DNA from: Cristatella mucedo
Taxonomy: Eukaryota; Bryozoa; Phylactolaemata; Cristatellidae
Direction of reading: 5' to 3'
Assembly (NCBI GenBank): GCA_009760855.2
Contig: WPIO01000002.1
Coordinates: forward strand, 1,577,501 to 1,641,500
Length of the DNA stretch: 64,000 nucleotides
Both the position numbers and the translations under genes were made by a program. Under the pieces are notes generated by a model. The model worked only from the letters and a program-made list of their open reading frames with translations, ran no database searches and was not told the DNA's origin. Positions within the stretch are counted from its first letter, which is position 1; every line of letters starts with the position of its first letter. This document shows positions 50,900-62,149 of the stretch, piece by piece.

Positions 50900-50970
50900 A
50901 CTTTTCGTTCCTAGAACGAGATTTAGTTCTCTTAGGGTGCTATAAACATGTATCATTATTATTATTTGTT
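50900..50970 (+). mobile_element. SINE/LINE hairpin tail
   Basis: CGAGATTTAGTTCTCTTAGG, GTGCTATAAACATG and ATT repeats. Confidence 0.55.
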
Positions 50971-51179
50971 AGATATTGTTTAACTTAGCATCAAAACGAT
51001 ATGGGCATGACCATTAATGCTAGCATAAAAATGAGAGGCGCCAGGGTTTCACTCTTAAGACTGACAAGCCATCAGAAGTCATTCTTCGTCATGTCAAACG
51101 TCCAAATGCTCCTATATTCCACACAGTGAGAGCGATATATAAATTAAGCTACTGGTTCACATTCATCTAAAGCTACGCT

Positions 51180-51310
51180 GGTTTGATCCGGTGGTTAAGG
51201 TACTGACCTTGAGGGACCGAGGTCTAGGTGAAAGTATGTTATGCCATATGTCAAGCACGTTAATAGTTCCTTTAGGGTGTTAAACAAATGAATTAAATTT
51301 ATATTATATG
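51180..51310 (+). mobile_element. tRNA-derived SINE, family A
   Basis: TTTGATCCGGTGGTTAAGGT (A box region), GGGACCGAGGTCTAGG, then GCCATATGTCAAGCACG and TTCCTTTAGGGTGTTAAAC tail. Decayed B box. Confidence 0.6.
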
Positions 51311-52184
51311 TATACATATGCATCAATAAGGACCATGATCATATGCTACCACCCAGGCTTGGGATTTGGGCGATTGCATCTCATGAGTTGGTTGGTAAGT
51401 GATTTACTATCTATTGCAAATTCGTAACTTTATATATATGATGGACCCGGAGGTCAGGGGAAAAATCTAATGCACATCATCTAAAATCTAAAAGTCACAC
51501 TGGTTTAAAATCTTGTCACCAGAATCAACGTCTAACTAACTGTGTGCTCAACAAGACAAGAAGAGGCTAAACAACAAAAAAGAGGCAGGCCCTGTGCAGC
51601 AAACTTCAGTGAATTTCTGCTGTTTTTGCAACAACTGCAAATCCAACGGTTCAAAGTGTGAAAGTACAATAATGTATTTCATTACCTAAAAATACCTCCA
51701 TAGGCCTGCTCGTTGCAATGTATATAGAACAAATTATCCTCGTTTTAAAAAGAAAATGTTGATTTTCGGCGAACCTAGTGGTAGGACACACTTTGTATCA
51801 TAGCTACTAGACTAAACAAGGGTTTAGATTAAAGCACATAACTCCGAAGAACCGGCGCATGCAATTTCTGCACTGCACTACCATAGATCGGGTAACAAAT
51901 AGGACAAGCATACATGTACGCAATAGTCAACTATCAGAATCTCCCACGTTGAGCTTAGGATGTAGGATTATTGATCCAGCAAAGCGGGGCAGCAGGACCA
52001 GCAACTTGACTGTGCAAAATAACAAAACTGAAGGATAACTAAGAAAGGCACCCCTAGTCAGTGGGAAATTTGGTTGCTTGGCCATATCAGAGAAAATACT
52101 CTCCTACTTCTGTCTTCGTCAGCCACACAAAGTGCAGGCTCTAAATTTAAAAATAATGGTAAAGCAAAGACAAAAGTGAAAGGT

Positions 52185-52345
52185 TAGTCATCTGATTCAA
52201 CAGCCTTATTTATTTAGTACCACAAGAGCCTTGGCAGCTACCAGCTAATTTGTAGTGCGCAATAAAGAATCGGCTCTTTTGGGCTCAATTCTACGACTTG
52301 GATCATGAAATGCTCAATCTTACCCTTAACTTAAGACCCAGGGGC
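52185..52345 (-). mobile_element. tRNA-derived SINE, family B
   Basis: Inverted: ATCTGATTCAACAGCCTTAT, AGAGCCTTGGCAGCTACC, GCGCAATAAAGAATCGGC and a decayed tRNA-like head ending CTTAAGACCCA. Confidence 0.65.
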
Positions 52346-52831
52346 TAAAAAGCATATTCGAGCAGAAAACTCATGCCTAAGTTTGGAGTCGCTGTAGGCA
52401 ACTATTTAAAGGAATAAGTTCCATGATCTTAAACAATATAACATGCACACAAGCATTCACACACTCGGCACACAAATTCACGAATTTTCCATGGTCGCCA
52501 GACTAGCATAACGCACTCCTACATGTCATACAGGCCGTTTCAGACCGGGCCATTGCTCATTTTCTAAAACCAGATCTAGATGTCTGCCACAGCAGAAGCA
52601 AGAGACAATCCATACCAATCACAAAAGCTTGCATGAATCGCTGACCTTAATCGCCCACCTTAATGGCTGGCGCCACAGAGAGCTGACAAATGAGCAAAAG
52701 CATGCATCTATTATTATCTATTAAACACAATCAGTTGGTGCATGGCATTCGTGACATTATATCAGGCTATTTCTCAAACTGTAGCAGACATGCAGAGGGC
52801 TTGGGAGGACCTTAATAGCAGTTCGGTCAGA

Positions 52832-52834
<3 letters not shown>

Positions 52835-52907
<73 letters not shown>

Positions 52908-52908
52908 G
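52835..52908. repeat. (CT)n microsatellite
   Basis: About 74 bases, nearly pure CT. Confidence 0.97.
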
Positions 52909-53850
52909 CCTGCTCAGTCTAACTATGGACTAAGATACGCTTTGGAGGCAAACGACTGAGAGTTGTATAGCATATGAACAGCAACATTTCAAGTCAGGAT
53001 TCTGACAAGCAGACCCAACGAGGTCGGATGAACCTGGCTAGAGACATAACTCAAGCAAGATAACTCTAGTCTTGGGCTTAATTGGGAAACTCAAAACATG
53101 TACTATTGACTAGGCAGGCCAAGAAGAAAAGCGATCACTAAAATCATACATGTGCAGCATAGCAAGTAGCAACAAATGCAAACCGATTAAATAGTGTGGC
53201 ACACAGCAGACAAATATGGAATCCAAAACGAGCATGCTCGATGTACTAACGGAAGTAGGACCCAGGTTAAATACATGACCTCACTCACTCAGCCTTCTAG
53301 GATGGGCAATGGCACCATATGTATGAAGTTGCCTCCAACTCAACACGCACAGCACACCAACAGAACAATGGCACGAGCAAATCACCAACATGCAGGCACA
53401 CGAAGATCAGGAATCCCATGCTCGGCCTGCGCTAAATGATGAGACAAATACATTTCTGCCGGGGTATTTGCTCTGCTCACGACATCAGATGGTAACAGCA
53501 CCTGAGAAGTCGGGAATTCCAAGGCAAACAGTAAACTAAGTCAAGCCCATCAGGCGATTGTCGCTCGTTCGTTCAGAAGCCGGGCACTTATTACTCGCGA
53601 GCAAATAGCCATCGAGATGAAATGAACTATATATTATATACCTGGGACTGGAGCAACAGTACGGGCATGTCACAGCATTTTTCTGGCACAAGGCAGTTTA
53701 CCAGCAGTGCACTCTTGTTCGGCACATGAGCATGGAGAAAGCTCCATATAAAAGTGAGGCAAGTTCAACCTTTCCTGGGGATACTAAAAAAAGCCTGCCC
53801 ATTTGCAGTAGTGAGTCACAGACGGCACAGCTAAAGTGTCACGTGGAACC

Positions 53851-55017
53851 TCAAAGAGTTTTAAATTTCGACGAGTAGACTTTTACCCCGTTGAACGTGA
53901 ACGTCCTGCAATGCTTTGTAAGCAGTGCACTGACCGTCATCTTCTCTGTGCACAGATCCTCGACGAAAGGACGGATCTCCTCGAAAGTCCACTTAGCCTT
54001 GGCATCGAACAGCTCTGTGAAGCGCTCACTGGCATCTTCAGATAGCGAGTCTGCATCAAAGAGGCGCACCATGACTTTCTTCGAGTTCTCGGCTACGATG
54101 ACTAGGCCCTCAAGCTGATGAAGTGCAGGGCACATCCCATCGGGTACGACTGCTTTCCATGAGTCCAAAAACACGTCGAGCTCCATACCAGCTTTTGCCA
54201 GCCCCAGCAAAGTCCGAGCGAAGAAGATGCAGGTCTTTCGCTCATCGAGAGCAACAGTACCATCGACGAGGTTCTCTCTCCCGTACTTGGCAAGAAGGTG
54301 CTCGATCACGACACGTGGGATCGCGTCCTGTAGGGCCTCGATGCAACCAGCTTTCGGCACCTGCCGGTAATCCCAGCTGCAATCACTCAGCAGCATCACA
54401 CACGTCACAAAACTTCGGTGCTCATAATCGAAATCCAGTACCCTCACGCAGCCATCTACATGAAAGACACTAGTTCGGCCGAGGTAATCGTCGATCTCGC
54501 CCTCGCTCGCCTGAATAAGTTCGAGCAGCTCCAGTCGCGTGTAAGCTTTAGGGGCAGACAGAGGGTCATCTTCAGGTCCGCTGTATGCACTATCTCGCAG
54601 CAGAGTGCGGAGCTTCTTCATTTTACCTTTAACTCGCTTAAGTTCTAGGTAATTATGAACGACGGCAACAACTTCAACCGTCTCTACATGGCAGCCAACT
54701 GCAGAACTGCAGGAGCCGAGCGTCAACGAAGGAAGGAGCAGTAATGAATTCGACGTCTCTGCGTCCTTAACGTCGAAGGTCTCCGTCATTGTACAGAGGA
54801 CAGCCGACTCGCTGGGCTCACCTTTAATCGTGATTTGTCCGCCAGATTGCAGGACGTCTACCAAGACCGAGTCGAGCTCCACCAGCTTCAGTTCATCGCT
54901 TCGAAGCTCCTCCGCAAACATGCACATATTTATAGTGGGCCGCAGCTCATCTGCGTTTAGCTTAGCCAAATTAATTATGGACACCACGTCCGCCAACATA
55001 TCGGGCCTGTCCGACAT
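53851..55017 (-). CDS. DSCC1: Sister chromatid cohesion protein DCC1, intronless
   Basis: One uninterrupted frame of 388 codons plus TGA; human DSCC1 has 393 residues. DCC1 pairs with CTF8 and CTF18 in the alternative clamp loader CTF18-RFC, which loads PCNA at forks and supports cohesion in the nucleus. Family matches: IINLAKLNADEL near the N-terminus, ITIKGEPSESAVLCTMTETFDVKDAETSN (in pieces), LLLLPSL, GPEDDPLSAPKAYTRLELLE, LIQASEGEID, VRVLDFDYEHR, VPDGMCPALHQLEGL, ASERFTELFDAKAKWTFEEI and the terminal VSALLTKHCR...NGVKVYSS. The C-terminal part is the winged-helix region. I chose the ATG at 55017 because the family begins near there; the open frame extends upstream to 55077 without an ATG. 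The neighbour FAM120-like gene ends toward it. Confidence 0.95.
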   Translation of the reverse strand: MSDRPDMLADVVSIINLAKLNADELRPTINMCMFAEELRSDELKLVELDSVLVDVLQSGGQITIKGEPSESAVLCTMTETFDVKDAETSNSLLLLPSLTLGSCSSAVGCHVETVEVVAVVHNYLELKRVKGKMKKLRTLLRDSAYSGPEDDPLSAPKAYTRLELLELIQASEGEIDDYLGRTSVFHVDGCVRVLDFDYEHRSFVTCVMLLSDCSWDYRQVPKAGCIEALQDAIPRVVIEHLLAKYGRENLVDGTVALDERKTCIFFARTLLGLAKAGMELDVFLDSWKAVVPDGMCPALHQLEGLVIVAENSKKVMVRLFDADSLSEDASERFTELFDAKAKWTFEEIRPFVEDLCTEKMTVSALLTKHCRTFTFNGVKVYSSKFKTL

Positions 55018-55269
55018 GCCTGATACGAGTAATGAAGCTCCCGCCAAATGCCGGAATTCCCTATCTTCCCTAAACAAGAGCTACCGACTCATCCACTCAT
55101 CCGGTCTCACTTGCATTCTATACTCAGGTGTTTTCGCTTTTTTGCACTCTTTAACTGACCAGTCTCTCTTTCACCTCCTGTCGGCTCGTTTGTATTTTGA
55201 TCAATATCCGTATCGTAAATCAAACGGCCAACGAACTATTAGCCAAGGGTAGTGACTACCCGAAGGCAT

Positions 55270-55690
55270 GGATGCTCAAGCATTTACACGGTCCTGCTTC
55301 TGTCCTGCTTCTATCCTGCTTATGTCCTGTTTTGGCCTTCCTTTTTGTAGGAAGTTTACACGGTCATTTTACCTTTATGTCTAGCTTTTTACTTGCTCCG
55401 TCCCCCCCCCTGAGTGATCATGGGAAAATTGCTTTTTGTTAAAGAGGTAGGAAATGGCCCACCGCATTGCACATTCTCGTGAATTTAAACCTTCCGCGAT
55501 TGCCTTTATCAACCGAAGCCTCATTATCTGATTCCCATATGATGACCTCATATTTTCCCATAAATAGAGACTCTCCTGGAACGATTCGATGATTTCGCCG
55601 GTCGATGCGTAGGCTAAGCTTTTCAAAGCAATGAAGGGTCTGATCAAGGTCAAGGTGACTTGTGTTGATTCGTGGGCTCGAGCCCGTAGC
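55270..55690 (-). mobile_element. DNA transposon remnant, second copy of the MADF-type element
   Basis: Reverse strand 55692-55381 reads STGEIIESFQESLYLWENM, then MRLRLIKAIAEGLNS and FSHDHSGG, parallel to the 44479 element (IIEAF.ASPCL, LAIKAIVEGRN, FSHDRSG). Its left end has AAGCATTTACACGGTCCTG, close to the other copy's terminus. No intact transposase. It abuts the 5' side of DSCC1. Confidence 0.5.
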
Positions 55691-55990
55691 ATATTGTAAC
55701 GCCGAAGGCTCGGCGGGGTAAGCTTGACCTGCCGCTTACCTAGCGGCGTAGCCTATCGCCTAATGCCGTTCGGTGCGCGCCTACGCGCAATAAGCTGGCC
55801 GCCACGAAACGAGCGTTTCTGGCTCTGACCTGCTTACCGTTACTAAAGGGGGTCGCGAGTCCGCGGCGTGAATTGGAAAGCGAGACACACAGATTGGGGA
55901 TTTTACTGAACTTTGTTCGCAAGCGCACAAAGTCGCTGCGCGTCTAGTTCAGTTTTATCTCCACACTCCTCGCACGCTCTCAACTGCACC

Positions 55991-56232
55991 AACACTCTTG
56001 CGGAGGGAATACTCCTCCACACTAAGCGCGACCCGGACCCTAAACCCTAACCGGTGAACTAGGAATCCGTTTCCACCTGTGCCGAGGGAATACCCCAAAC
56101 ACGCCAACGTAAACACTCTTGCGGAGGGAATACTCCTCCACACTGAAGCGCGAACCGGAGTCTAAACCCTACCCGGAGAACTAGAACTCGGTTTCCACCA
56201 GTGCGGCAGGAATACTCCACACACGCCAACTA
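55991..56232. repeat. 121-bp tandem duplication in a GC-rich block
   Basis: Two units start with AACACTCTTGCGGAGGGAAT at 55991 and 56112 and each end near CACGCCAAC. They differ at roughly one base in seven. A related half-motif (GAGGGAATACCCC / CAGGAATACTCC) recurs inside each unit. The surrounding 55690-56900 block is GC-rich with no recognisable coding. Confidence 0.8.
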
Positions 56233-56899
56233 CGTCTAGCTCGCGCCGGCAAATCCCTATGCCGAGACCCCGTGCTAGCGCGAACACACAAAACACGAAA
56301 GAAACACAAAATGACAGCTCGGGCGCGATACGACCGTATTCGGTGGAGTCCACCGAATCCTCCTAGCGCTGTCTCGTCCTGTTCCGTCAATCGCCGGCGA
56401 ACAGCCCGCCCTCCTCCCTCGCTTTCAGAGAAACGAGTCCAACGGCGGAGCGGGACCAAAGACAGAAGACCACAGACAAAAGACCCAGAGCGAGCGTCGC
56501 TCGACTCTTAAATACTTGGCTGAGACAATGGGGCAAGAGCTTAGTGGTATTGGGCCCGACGCCATGGCCCATTACGGTAAGGAACTAATACCGGCACTAG
56601 GCCACTGGAATGTCCCCTCTGTCCAGCTTGAATGGCGAATGGGTTCCAGACGATTCTTTCTTGGACCGAGTGAAGGCGGAGGTTGACAGGCCAGCCAACA
56701 TCAATCAGCAGCTTCCGCGGGTATCGGACCAATTCTAAAGGCCGAATCGCCACCGCCGGTCTCAGCTTCCTGGCTTGCTCTTAAGCTCTTGCTCTCTAGC
56801 CGCGCTGACGCTCCTCTCTGGCTCACTGCTCCAGGACAAAGGAGTTCTAGCCCGCCTCCGAACAGCTCCTGTTTGCGCTGAAATTCAGCCAAGGCCAGC

Positions 56900-56980
56900 A
56901 AAGTGCTACAATATGTGAAGCGCCTGAGAAGAGATGGAGTTCTCTTAGGGTGTTATACAGATGAACTATATATTACAAGG
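56900..56980 (+). mobile_element. SINE family A 3' part
   Basis: ATATGTGAAGCGCCTGAGAA, GAGATGGAGTTCTCTTAGG, GTGTTATACAGATGAACTAT. Confidence 0.6.
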
Positions 56981-57376
56981 CACGCCCTTGCCGGCGCCTT
57001 TGATTTATCATTTGTTTATTTATTCACACTTGCCTTAATTCTGGCCAAGAAGTAAAACCATGCTCGGCTTCTTGTCTTCTTAAAATCGTGCTAAAATTGC
57101 AATTACACTATCGACTATTCTAGTAAATTGGCTCCACCTTGGTACCGATTGATTTCTGGTTTGGGCTATTAAGTCACCACATTTTCGGGGATGAGCCAAG
57201 TCGGTCCACTGTCAAGAAGGAGAAGCTGCTTAAACTTTAAGTATATAGATCACACAAGAAGGCACTGACGGCCGCCGATTAGGATACCCCACCCAGTTAG
57301 TAACATCACACAATCAATCGTAGGACAGCTATGCACATAGAGTGCCCAGTTTCGTAGCACAAAACCACGCATTCTT

Positions 57377-57378
<2 letters not shown>

Positions 57379-57409
<31 letters not shown>
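57379..57409. repeat. (CT)n tract at the truncated end of the Ty3-type fragment
   Basis: About 31 bases of CT where the protease frame of the retrotransposon stops being recognisable. Confidence 0.9.
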
Positions 57410-57424
57410 GACTTCGTGACTGGC

Positions 57425-58600
57425 AGATGATAAATCGTTTCTTACCGCTTTGACCTTGCTTTGAAGGTACCCTTACAAGCCAGGCGGTTGCCGACGCTGT
57501 CTAATTTTGCTGCTTTAGGCTCGAGGCGAGGAGGTCGTAGTAGTCGACCATACGTGCCTTCCGTAATGACGGTTACGTCAGCACCACTGTCTATTTTAAA
57601 CGGAACGGTCATTCCATACCCGAACAAATCCACTTGCCAGGGTGATGATGCCCTTACCGACTGGCACTCCACCGATACAGGCTTTGTTACGGCATCCACG
57701 GTGTAGTTCTCACCGTCGGATTCAGCCGCGATCTCTCTTATTGTAGCGTCAGGTTTTATGCGTGATTTGCACCGCACTGCATAGTGACCCAACTTCCCAC
57801 AGGTATTGCAACGGCGGTCGCAGCTTAACTCTCCTACGGTCTGTGCGGCTGCTAGCCTCTAAGACGCAGGGCTCAGGACAGTCGGCGGATTGTGGTCGCC
57901 GACGAACCTCAGAGACATCTGAAACCGGGTGCTACAGACTCAGCTGCGATTTTACCGTCTCCGTCTGACGCGCCTTTTGTACTGCCACAATTAACGTAAG
58001 GTCGGGGATTAGTTGCAGGGCTTCTGAAAGTTTGAGGTCAGACAAGCCCACAACCAGGCGTTCTCGGACTAAGTCATCTTTCATCGCACCGTGTTCGCAG
58101 TGCGAAGCTAAATCAAGTAGTGCGCGTGTGTATGCCTCACTAGATTCCCCCGGATGTTGACAGTGGCGGTTGAACAGCCCGATCGTGATAATATTCCTTC
58201 GCGGTATGAAATAATTATCAAACTTTCGCAAGATGAGATCCAACGTTTTCACTTGGTCGACCTCATATGTAAAGGTGTCAAAAATCGCTTCGGCTTGCGC
58301 CCCCATGGCGTTCAAGAGTGTACTTATCTATATGTCCTGCTCCTCCGCCGTTAACTTCGTTGCCGTCAAATAATGGCGAAAACGATTTCTCCAAGCCGTC
58401 CATAACGCCGGCTCATCAAATGCAAATTCCGCTGCAGGGTTACACTAGGCCATCTCTTTGATTTTCAGGGCGAAACTCTATAACTTCACCGCTTCCACCA
58501 CGTAATGATAGGACGCATCCCAAATAACAGACCACGTTTATTGGCAACTATCTTAAGTCCGCTCCAGGACCCCACTGTAAGCGAGGCCTCTCCTGATTGG
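57425..58600 (-). mobile_element. Ty3/gypsy-type LTR retrotransposon fragment (gag, zinc knuckle, protease)
   Basis: Reverse strand, in order: gag capsid-like frame 58315-57932 (LILRKFDNYFIPRRN, HPGESSEAYTRALLDLASHC, LVRERLVVGL), then a frameshifted frame with the zinc knuckle CNTCGKLGHYAVRC (CX2CX4HX4C), then an aspartic protease with VPFKIDSGADVTVITEGTY in 57792-57442. No RT, RNase H or integrase follows; the element is cut off near the (CT)n tract. Upstream on its own strand, TTACAGTGGGGTCCTGGAGC at about 58580 looks like an LTR end (CA) followed by a primer-binding site, so the LTR should start there, but its outer edge is not identified. Inactive. Confidence 0.8.
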
Positions 58601-59009
58601 TCACGTTGTTGCGGCTCCGCCCGCTAGCTATGCTATCGCACAGCCGAATTTTGGAATTCAGAAAAACTCCCGGCTGAAATTTGGCTAATGTCGGAGCCGC
58701 GGTAAAAATTAAGAAATGTGGTGAACAATATTATATTGAACTTGTGCGGATCCTGAAATCAATGCTCGCTCCACAAAGTTCGCGTGATGTTAGTTCCGGT
58801 TGCCCAGCAGCGTTTTGCAGCATTGGAATGCATCAATCGTGAGAACGCTGTAAGAAGTATGTCGATGTTTGAAGAAAGTTTTAGAAATATCCGACGTAAA
58901 TGTCGCGTTAGTCGGTTTAGAATATATCTGAGATTGCTACGAAGCGAGTACTTGAGTGTGGTGACAGCGGCAGCAGGAATGAACTTAATTTAGGATAATT
59001 ATGCTAGAG

Positions 59010-59195
59010 CAACGGTTCTCAACCCTCCTAATGCTGCGACCCATTAATACAGTTCCTCATGCTGTGGCGACCCCCAACCATAAAATTATTGTGTGCGAAA
59101 TGTGGAAATGCGTGTTTTCAGATGGTCTAAGGCGACCCATGTGAAAGGGTCGTTCGACCCCAAAGAAGTCGCGACCCACGGGTTGAGAACCGCTG
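59010..59195. mobile_element. SPIN-like hAT miniature transposon (MITE)
   Basis: 186 bases bounded by inverted repeats CAACGGTTCTCAACCC and GGGTTGAGAACCGCTG. The interior reads TGCTGCGACCCATTAATACA, GTTCCTCATGCTGTGGCGAC, CCCCAACCATAAAATTATT, then GATGGTCTAAGGCGACCCAT and AGTCGCGACCCACGGGTTGA. I recognise this as the SPACE INVADERS (SPIN) hAT family, short non-autonomous form. Flanking 8-mers TGCTAGAG and TAATAGAG agree at six of eight positions, as expected for an aged hAT target-site duplication. Confidence 0.88.
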
Positions 59196-59500
59196 TAATA
59201 GAGGATGTCGGGCGCTAAGGTGACTGCGGTTTAGGGCTTGATGTTCTTAACAGAGCATGTGAATGCTTTCACTTTGGACCAGTCATTGGCTTCATGAGGG
59301 CCCACTGGTATTCTTACTGCTGCATCGTCGCGGGCTAATGAATTTATGAGGCCCTGATGTAATTGACGAGATGTTTATGAGGGAGATGAGTTTCAGCTGG
59401 GGCGAGAGCTACGTATATCCCGAACTGAGGCGCTTTGAGTTCGGTTTTGTTGGGAGAGCAGCCGAGCCAAGTTCTGTGTGCCACCAAGCGGTCTCTCTCA

Positions 59501-59501
<1 letters not shown>

Positions 59502-59545
<44 letters not shown>

Positions 59546-59602
59546 ACTCTCCCTCTCTCTCTTTCCTCTTTACCTCTCTCTCTCTCTCCCTCTCTCTCTC
59601 TC
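59502..59602. repeat. CT-rich microsatellite
   Basis: CT repeats with a few CA, CC and TT interruptions. Confidence 0.95.
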
Positions 59603-59939
59603 TGCCTCTATCTTTAATACTCAGTTAGTGGCTATGATGTTCGATCTAAATCAGCTCATACGTCCCCGTGTAAACTCCCGAGATCGGCTAACTACCGTAT
59701 CTACGTATATGCTAGGCTGCAGTCTTCCGAACAGCACTCAACATCGGGACCTGGCGGCCAGCGAGTGGTGGCGGATCGGCAGCAAGCAACTCGGGCTCTC
59801 CTCAGTCCACCCAACCTTACTATGCAAGCGCCCCAGCACCCCAACATGCAGGTTTCGCGCGGTTGGCAAATAGCGGGGGGGGGGGATCGCCGCAGGATTC
59901 CTCGGCTCACATGGTACCCCGTTCGAGCTCTCCGAATGG

Positions 59940-60680
59940 GCAACGCAACGCTCATCGATGCTGTCCGTGCGAGACATCCCGTCCACTGTGACATCCAGTC
60001 TTGACTCCCGTAACTCACTGCTTGCTTTTCTGCCGGTCTGTGCACTCACGCGCTTACTGCTGGTGCAAAGCTCTGCAGCTAGGCTTGTCTGTCGCGAACG
60101 TCATAGTTACCACATTACACCACTTCTCGCCGACCTGCATTGGCTCCCAGTCAAGCAATGCATCGGCTTCAAGGTTTCGTCACCAAATTTCAGGTTTCTC
60201 CATTTTTTTGGCTCCGGATTACCTATCGGATCTACTCCCCGACCAGGCTAAGCATCATTACACCCGCTTTTCGGAATCTAACAGTTTAACTATACCGCAT
60301 ACAAACCTCAAATCCTTTGGAGACCGCGCCCTTAGTTCTCATGCTCCCAAAGCCTGGAACTCACTTCCGACCTGCGTCACGACACCTCATGACTTGTCCA
60401 CATTTAAAAGAAACTAAAAACACATCTATTTATGACAGGATTTAATGGGTCCCTGTGATTCGTCCTTTATGTGCTTATGCGTGCTGACACTGTTGTATGC
60501 TGCCACTAACCACACTTGCATGCTGACCCTGTGCATGTCACCCCTAACCGCGTTCTTCTTGTTGTTCATTGAGCACGCTATCACTAACCATTCGATCGTG
60601 CTTCATTTGCAGTATTTTTTAAGCACCCAGAAACAGATTGAATTCTCCGAGGGTGCTTTATCAAATGTATTATTATTAGC
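59940..60680 (+). mobile_element. LINE copy, RT C-terminus, 3'UTR and ATT tail
   Basis: Broken frames: RLLLVQSSAARLVCRERHSY, LLADLHWLPVKQCIGFK, NSLTIPHTNLKSFGDRA and KAWNSLPTCVTTPHDLSTF. Followed by GCGTGCTGACACTGT, a hairpin and ATTATTATT. Confidence 0.85.
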
Positions 60681-61560
60681 ATTCTTAACGCTAAGCGCGG
60701 GCAGCAGCGACGTTGCGCGCATCTGCCAGGCAATACTTAGCCTCCAATTCGGATTGCCGGTCATGAAGTTCCCTGGACACCACTCCGGCCGATTGTCTCG
60801 CGTCCGACCTGACTGTCGCCGCAGTCCTTTCTGTTCAGTCGCTTCTGTTCGAGCTCTTATCGGTTGTTCTCCATTCGACCCCACGTAGAAACTTCCGGCG
60901 CGCTACATCGTTGACGCTATTTTATAGAGTTTTCCTCCTGAATTTACCACTTACTGCTCTCGGGCCACTGGCCTAGTTGACTACGCTCCAACCGTCGAGG
61001 GGGGCCAGCGGTCCACCTCTCAGGTTATTTATCAGTCGAGCTCGGTTCGAGCTAGACGCCTCAGCCGCGCACAGCCAATGCAATCCCTCTAGCGTACCGT
61101 CTGAATTGCCATTCTCACCCAACGTATCTCCATTCCGTCTGCACGGCCGTTTGAAGGCCGCGCATCAAGTGTGGCGAGCGTCGCGGCTCGGCGTGGCGGG
61201 CGCGCGCATACGCCTGCGAGCAGGCGCGGCGTCGGCAGGCCCGCACTGCGGCGCTAGCCTCGCTATAAAAAGGCCGCCCAAGACTTAGCATCGTCGACCA
61301 ATATTTTTAAGCATCATACAGTGAAGGCTAACAGTTAATTTTATGAGTCTACAGTACATACCGAACGGATTTCGTAGCCGGCCATCGAGACGTTGACGAA
61401 AGGGGCGGGGCAAAGGAGTGGGTCAAAGGGTGGGGCAAAAGGCTTGCAGTTCACAACAGGGAATACCGTCTGTGAGCGGAAGTCAGGCGCGCTGACGTGA
61501 TCGCCGGGTCGCGGGCATCTCACCTCCCCGGTGACCTGTGTCTACCAAAATGGTTGTCGA
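60681..61560. other. GC-rich block with a TATA-like box, unclassified
   Basis: Much more GC-rich than its surroundings. A TATAAAAAG motif at about 61264 is preceded by CCAATGC (61075) and other promoter-like words. It may be an LTR or a promoter. No coding frame with recognisable homology lies on either strand. Confidence 0.35.
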
Positions 61561-62060
61561 GTTCTTCCATATTACTTCGTGGACTACTAATTGTCGGAGG
61601 TGGACGTGAGCATTCAGCACGGTCATGGATATTCTCGGCGGCGTGCCCCAATTGGCCCATTCACCCTCAACGTCTGTGGAGCTCTCGATTTCGTGCAGGT
61701 GATGCGCATGCGCGATTACCGCACACTCCGCCGCTGTGCGTAGCCCGTCTTCGCGTTGCTGAGGTCTGCGGTCTGTTTTGTTGCTGGTCGGGGACTGCGG
61801 CCAACCGTATTGGGTCGCTGGGCGGGCCGGTGGTGCCTGGCGAGCCGCTGCCCACCTTTCCACCGCTCCGCGGCGGATCGTTTGGCGCGGCCGTGCTCGA
61901 TCCGAACGCTTGTGTTCGCTGGCTGTAGCGAGCTTGGCCTCTGGGGTTTGGTAGCATTGTTCGGGTAGAGCGGTCGCCGTTGACCGCTAAAGGCGCAGGG
62001 GAGCAGGCTTGTCGTTGCAGCGTAGATTCAGCCGACTGACGCAATAATAATAAGCGTGCG
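61561..62060. other. GC-rich segment with long open frames, function not recognised
   Basis: Frames stay open on both strands (61497-61928 plus, 61863-61483 minus), probably because of base composition. The minus frame contains STTILVDTG, faintly like an aspartic protease, but without the surrounding pattern. I do not call a gene. Confidence 0.3.
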
Positions 62061-62149
62061 CCGGCAGACACGCCGTGCGCTTCTGGTAAAATCTGCCTCG
62101 GGAGACCTTGCAGGATCCGCTGCCTCCAGCATGGTATATCCTGTCAGCA

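Larger units (their letters stand above)
47466..53850. other. 3'UTR of FAM120-like gene and convergent intergenic region
   Basis: The FAM120 3'UTR runs to a poly(A) signal at 48421. Beyond it lie a family C repeat, a LINE copy, two SINEs and a (CT)n tract. I see no gene in 50970-52740 or 52940-53850. Confidence 0.6.

Noticed and set aside
61483-61928. A gene on either strand in the GC-rich segment
   Set aside because: No recognisable domain; open frames on both strands are explained by composition. The STTILVDTG word alone is too weak for a protease call.
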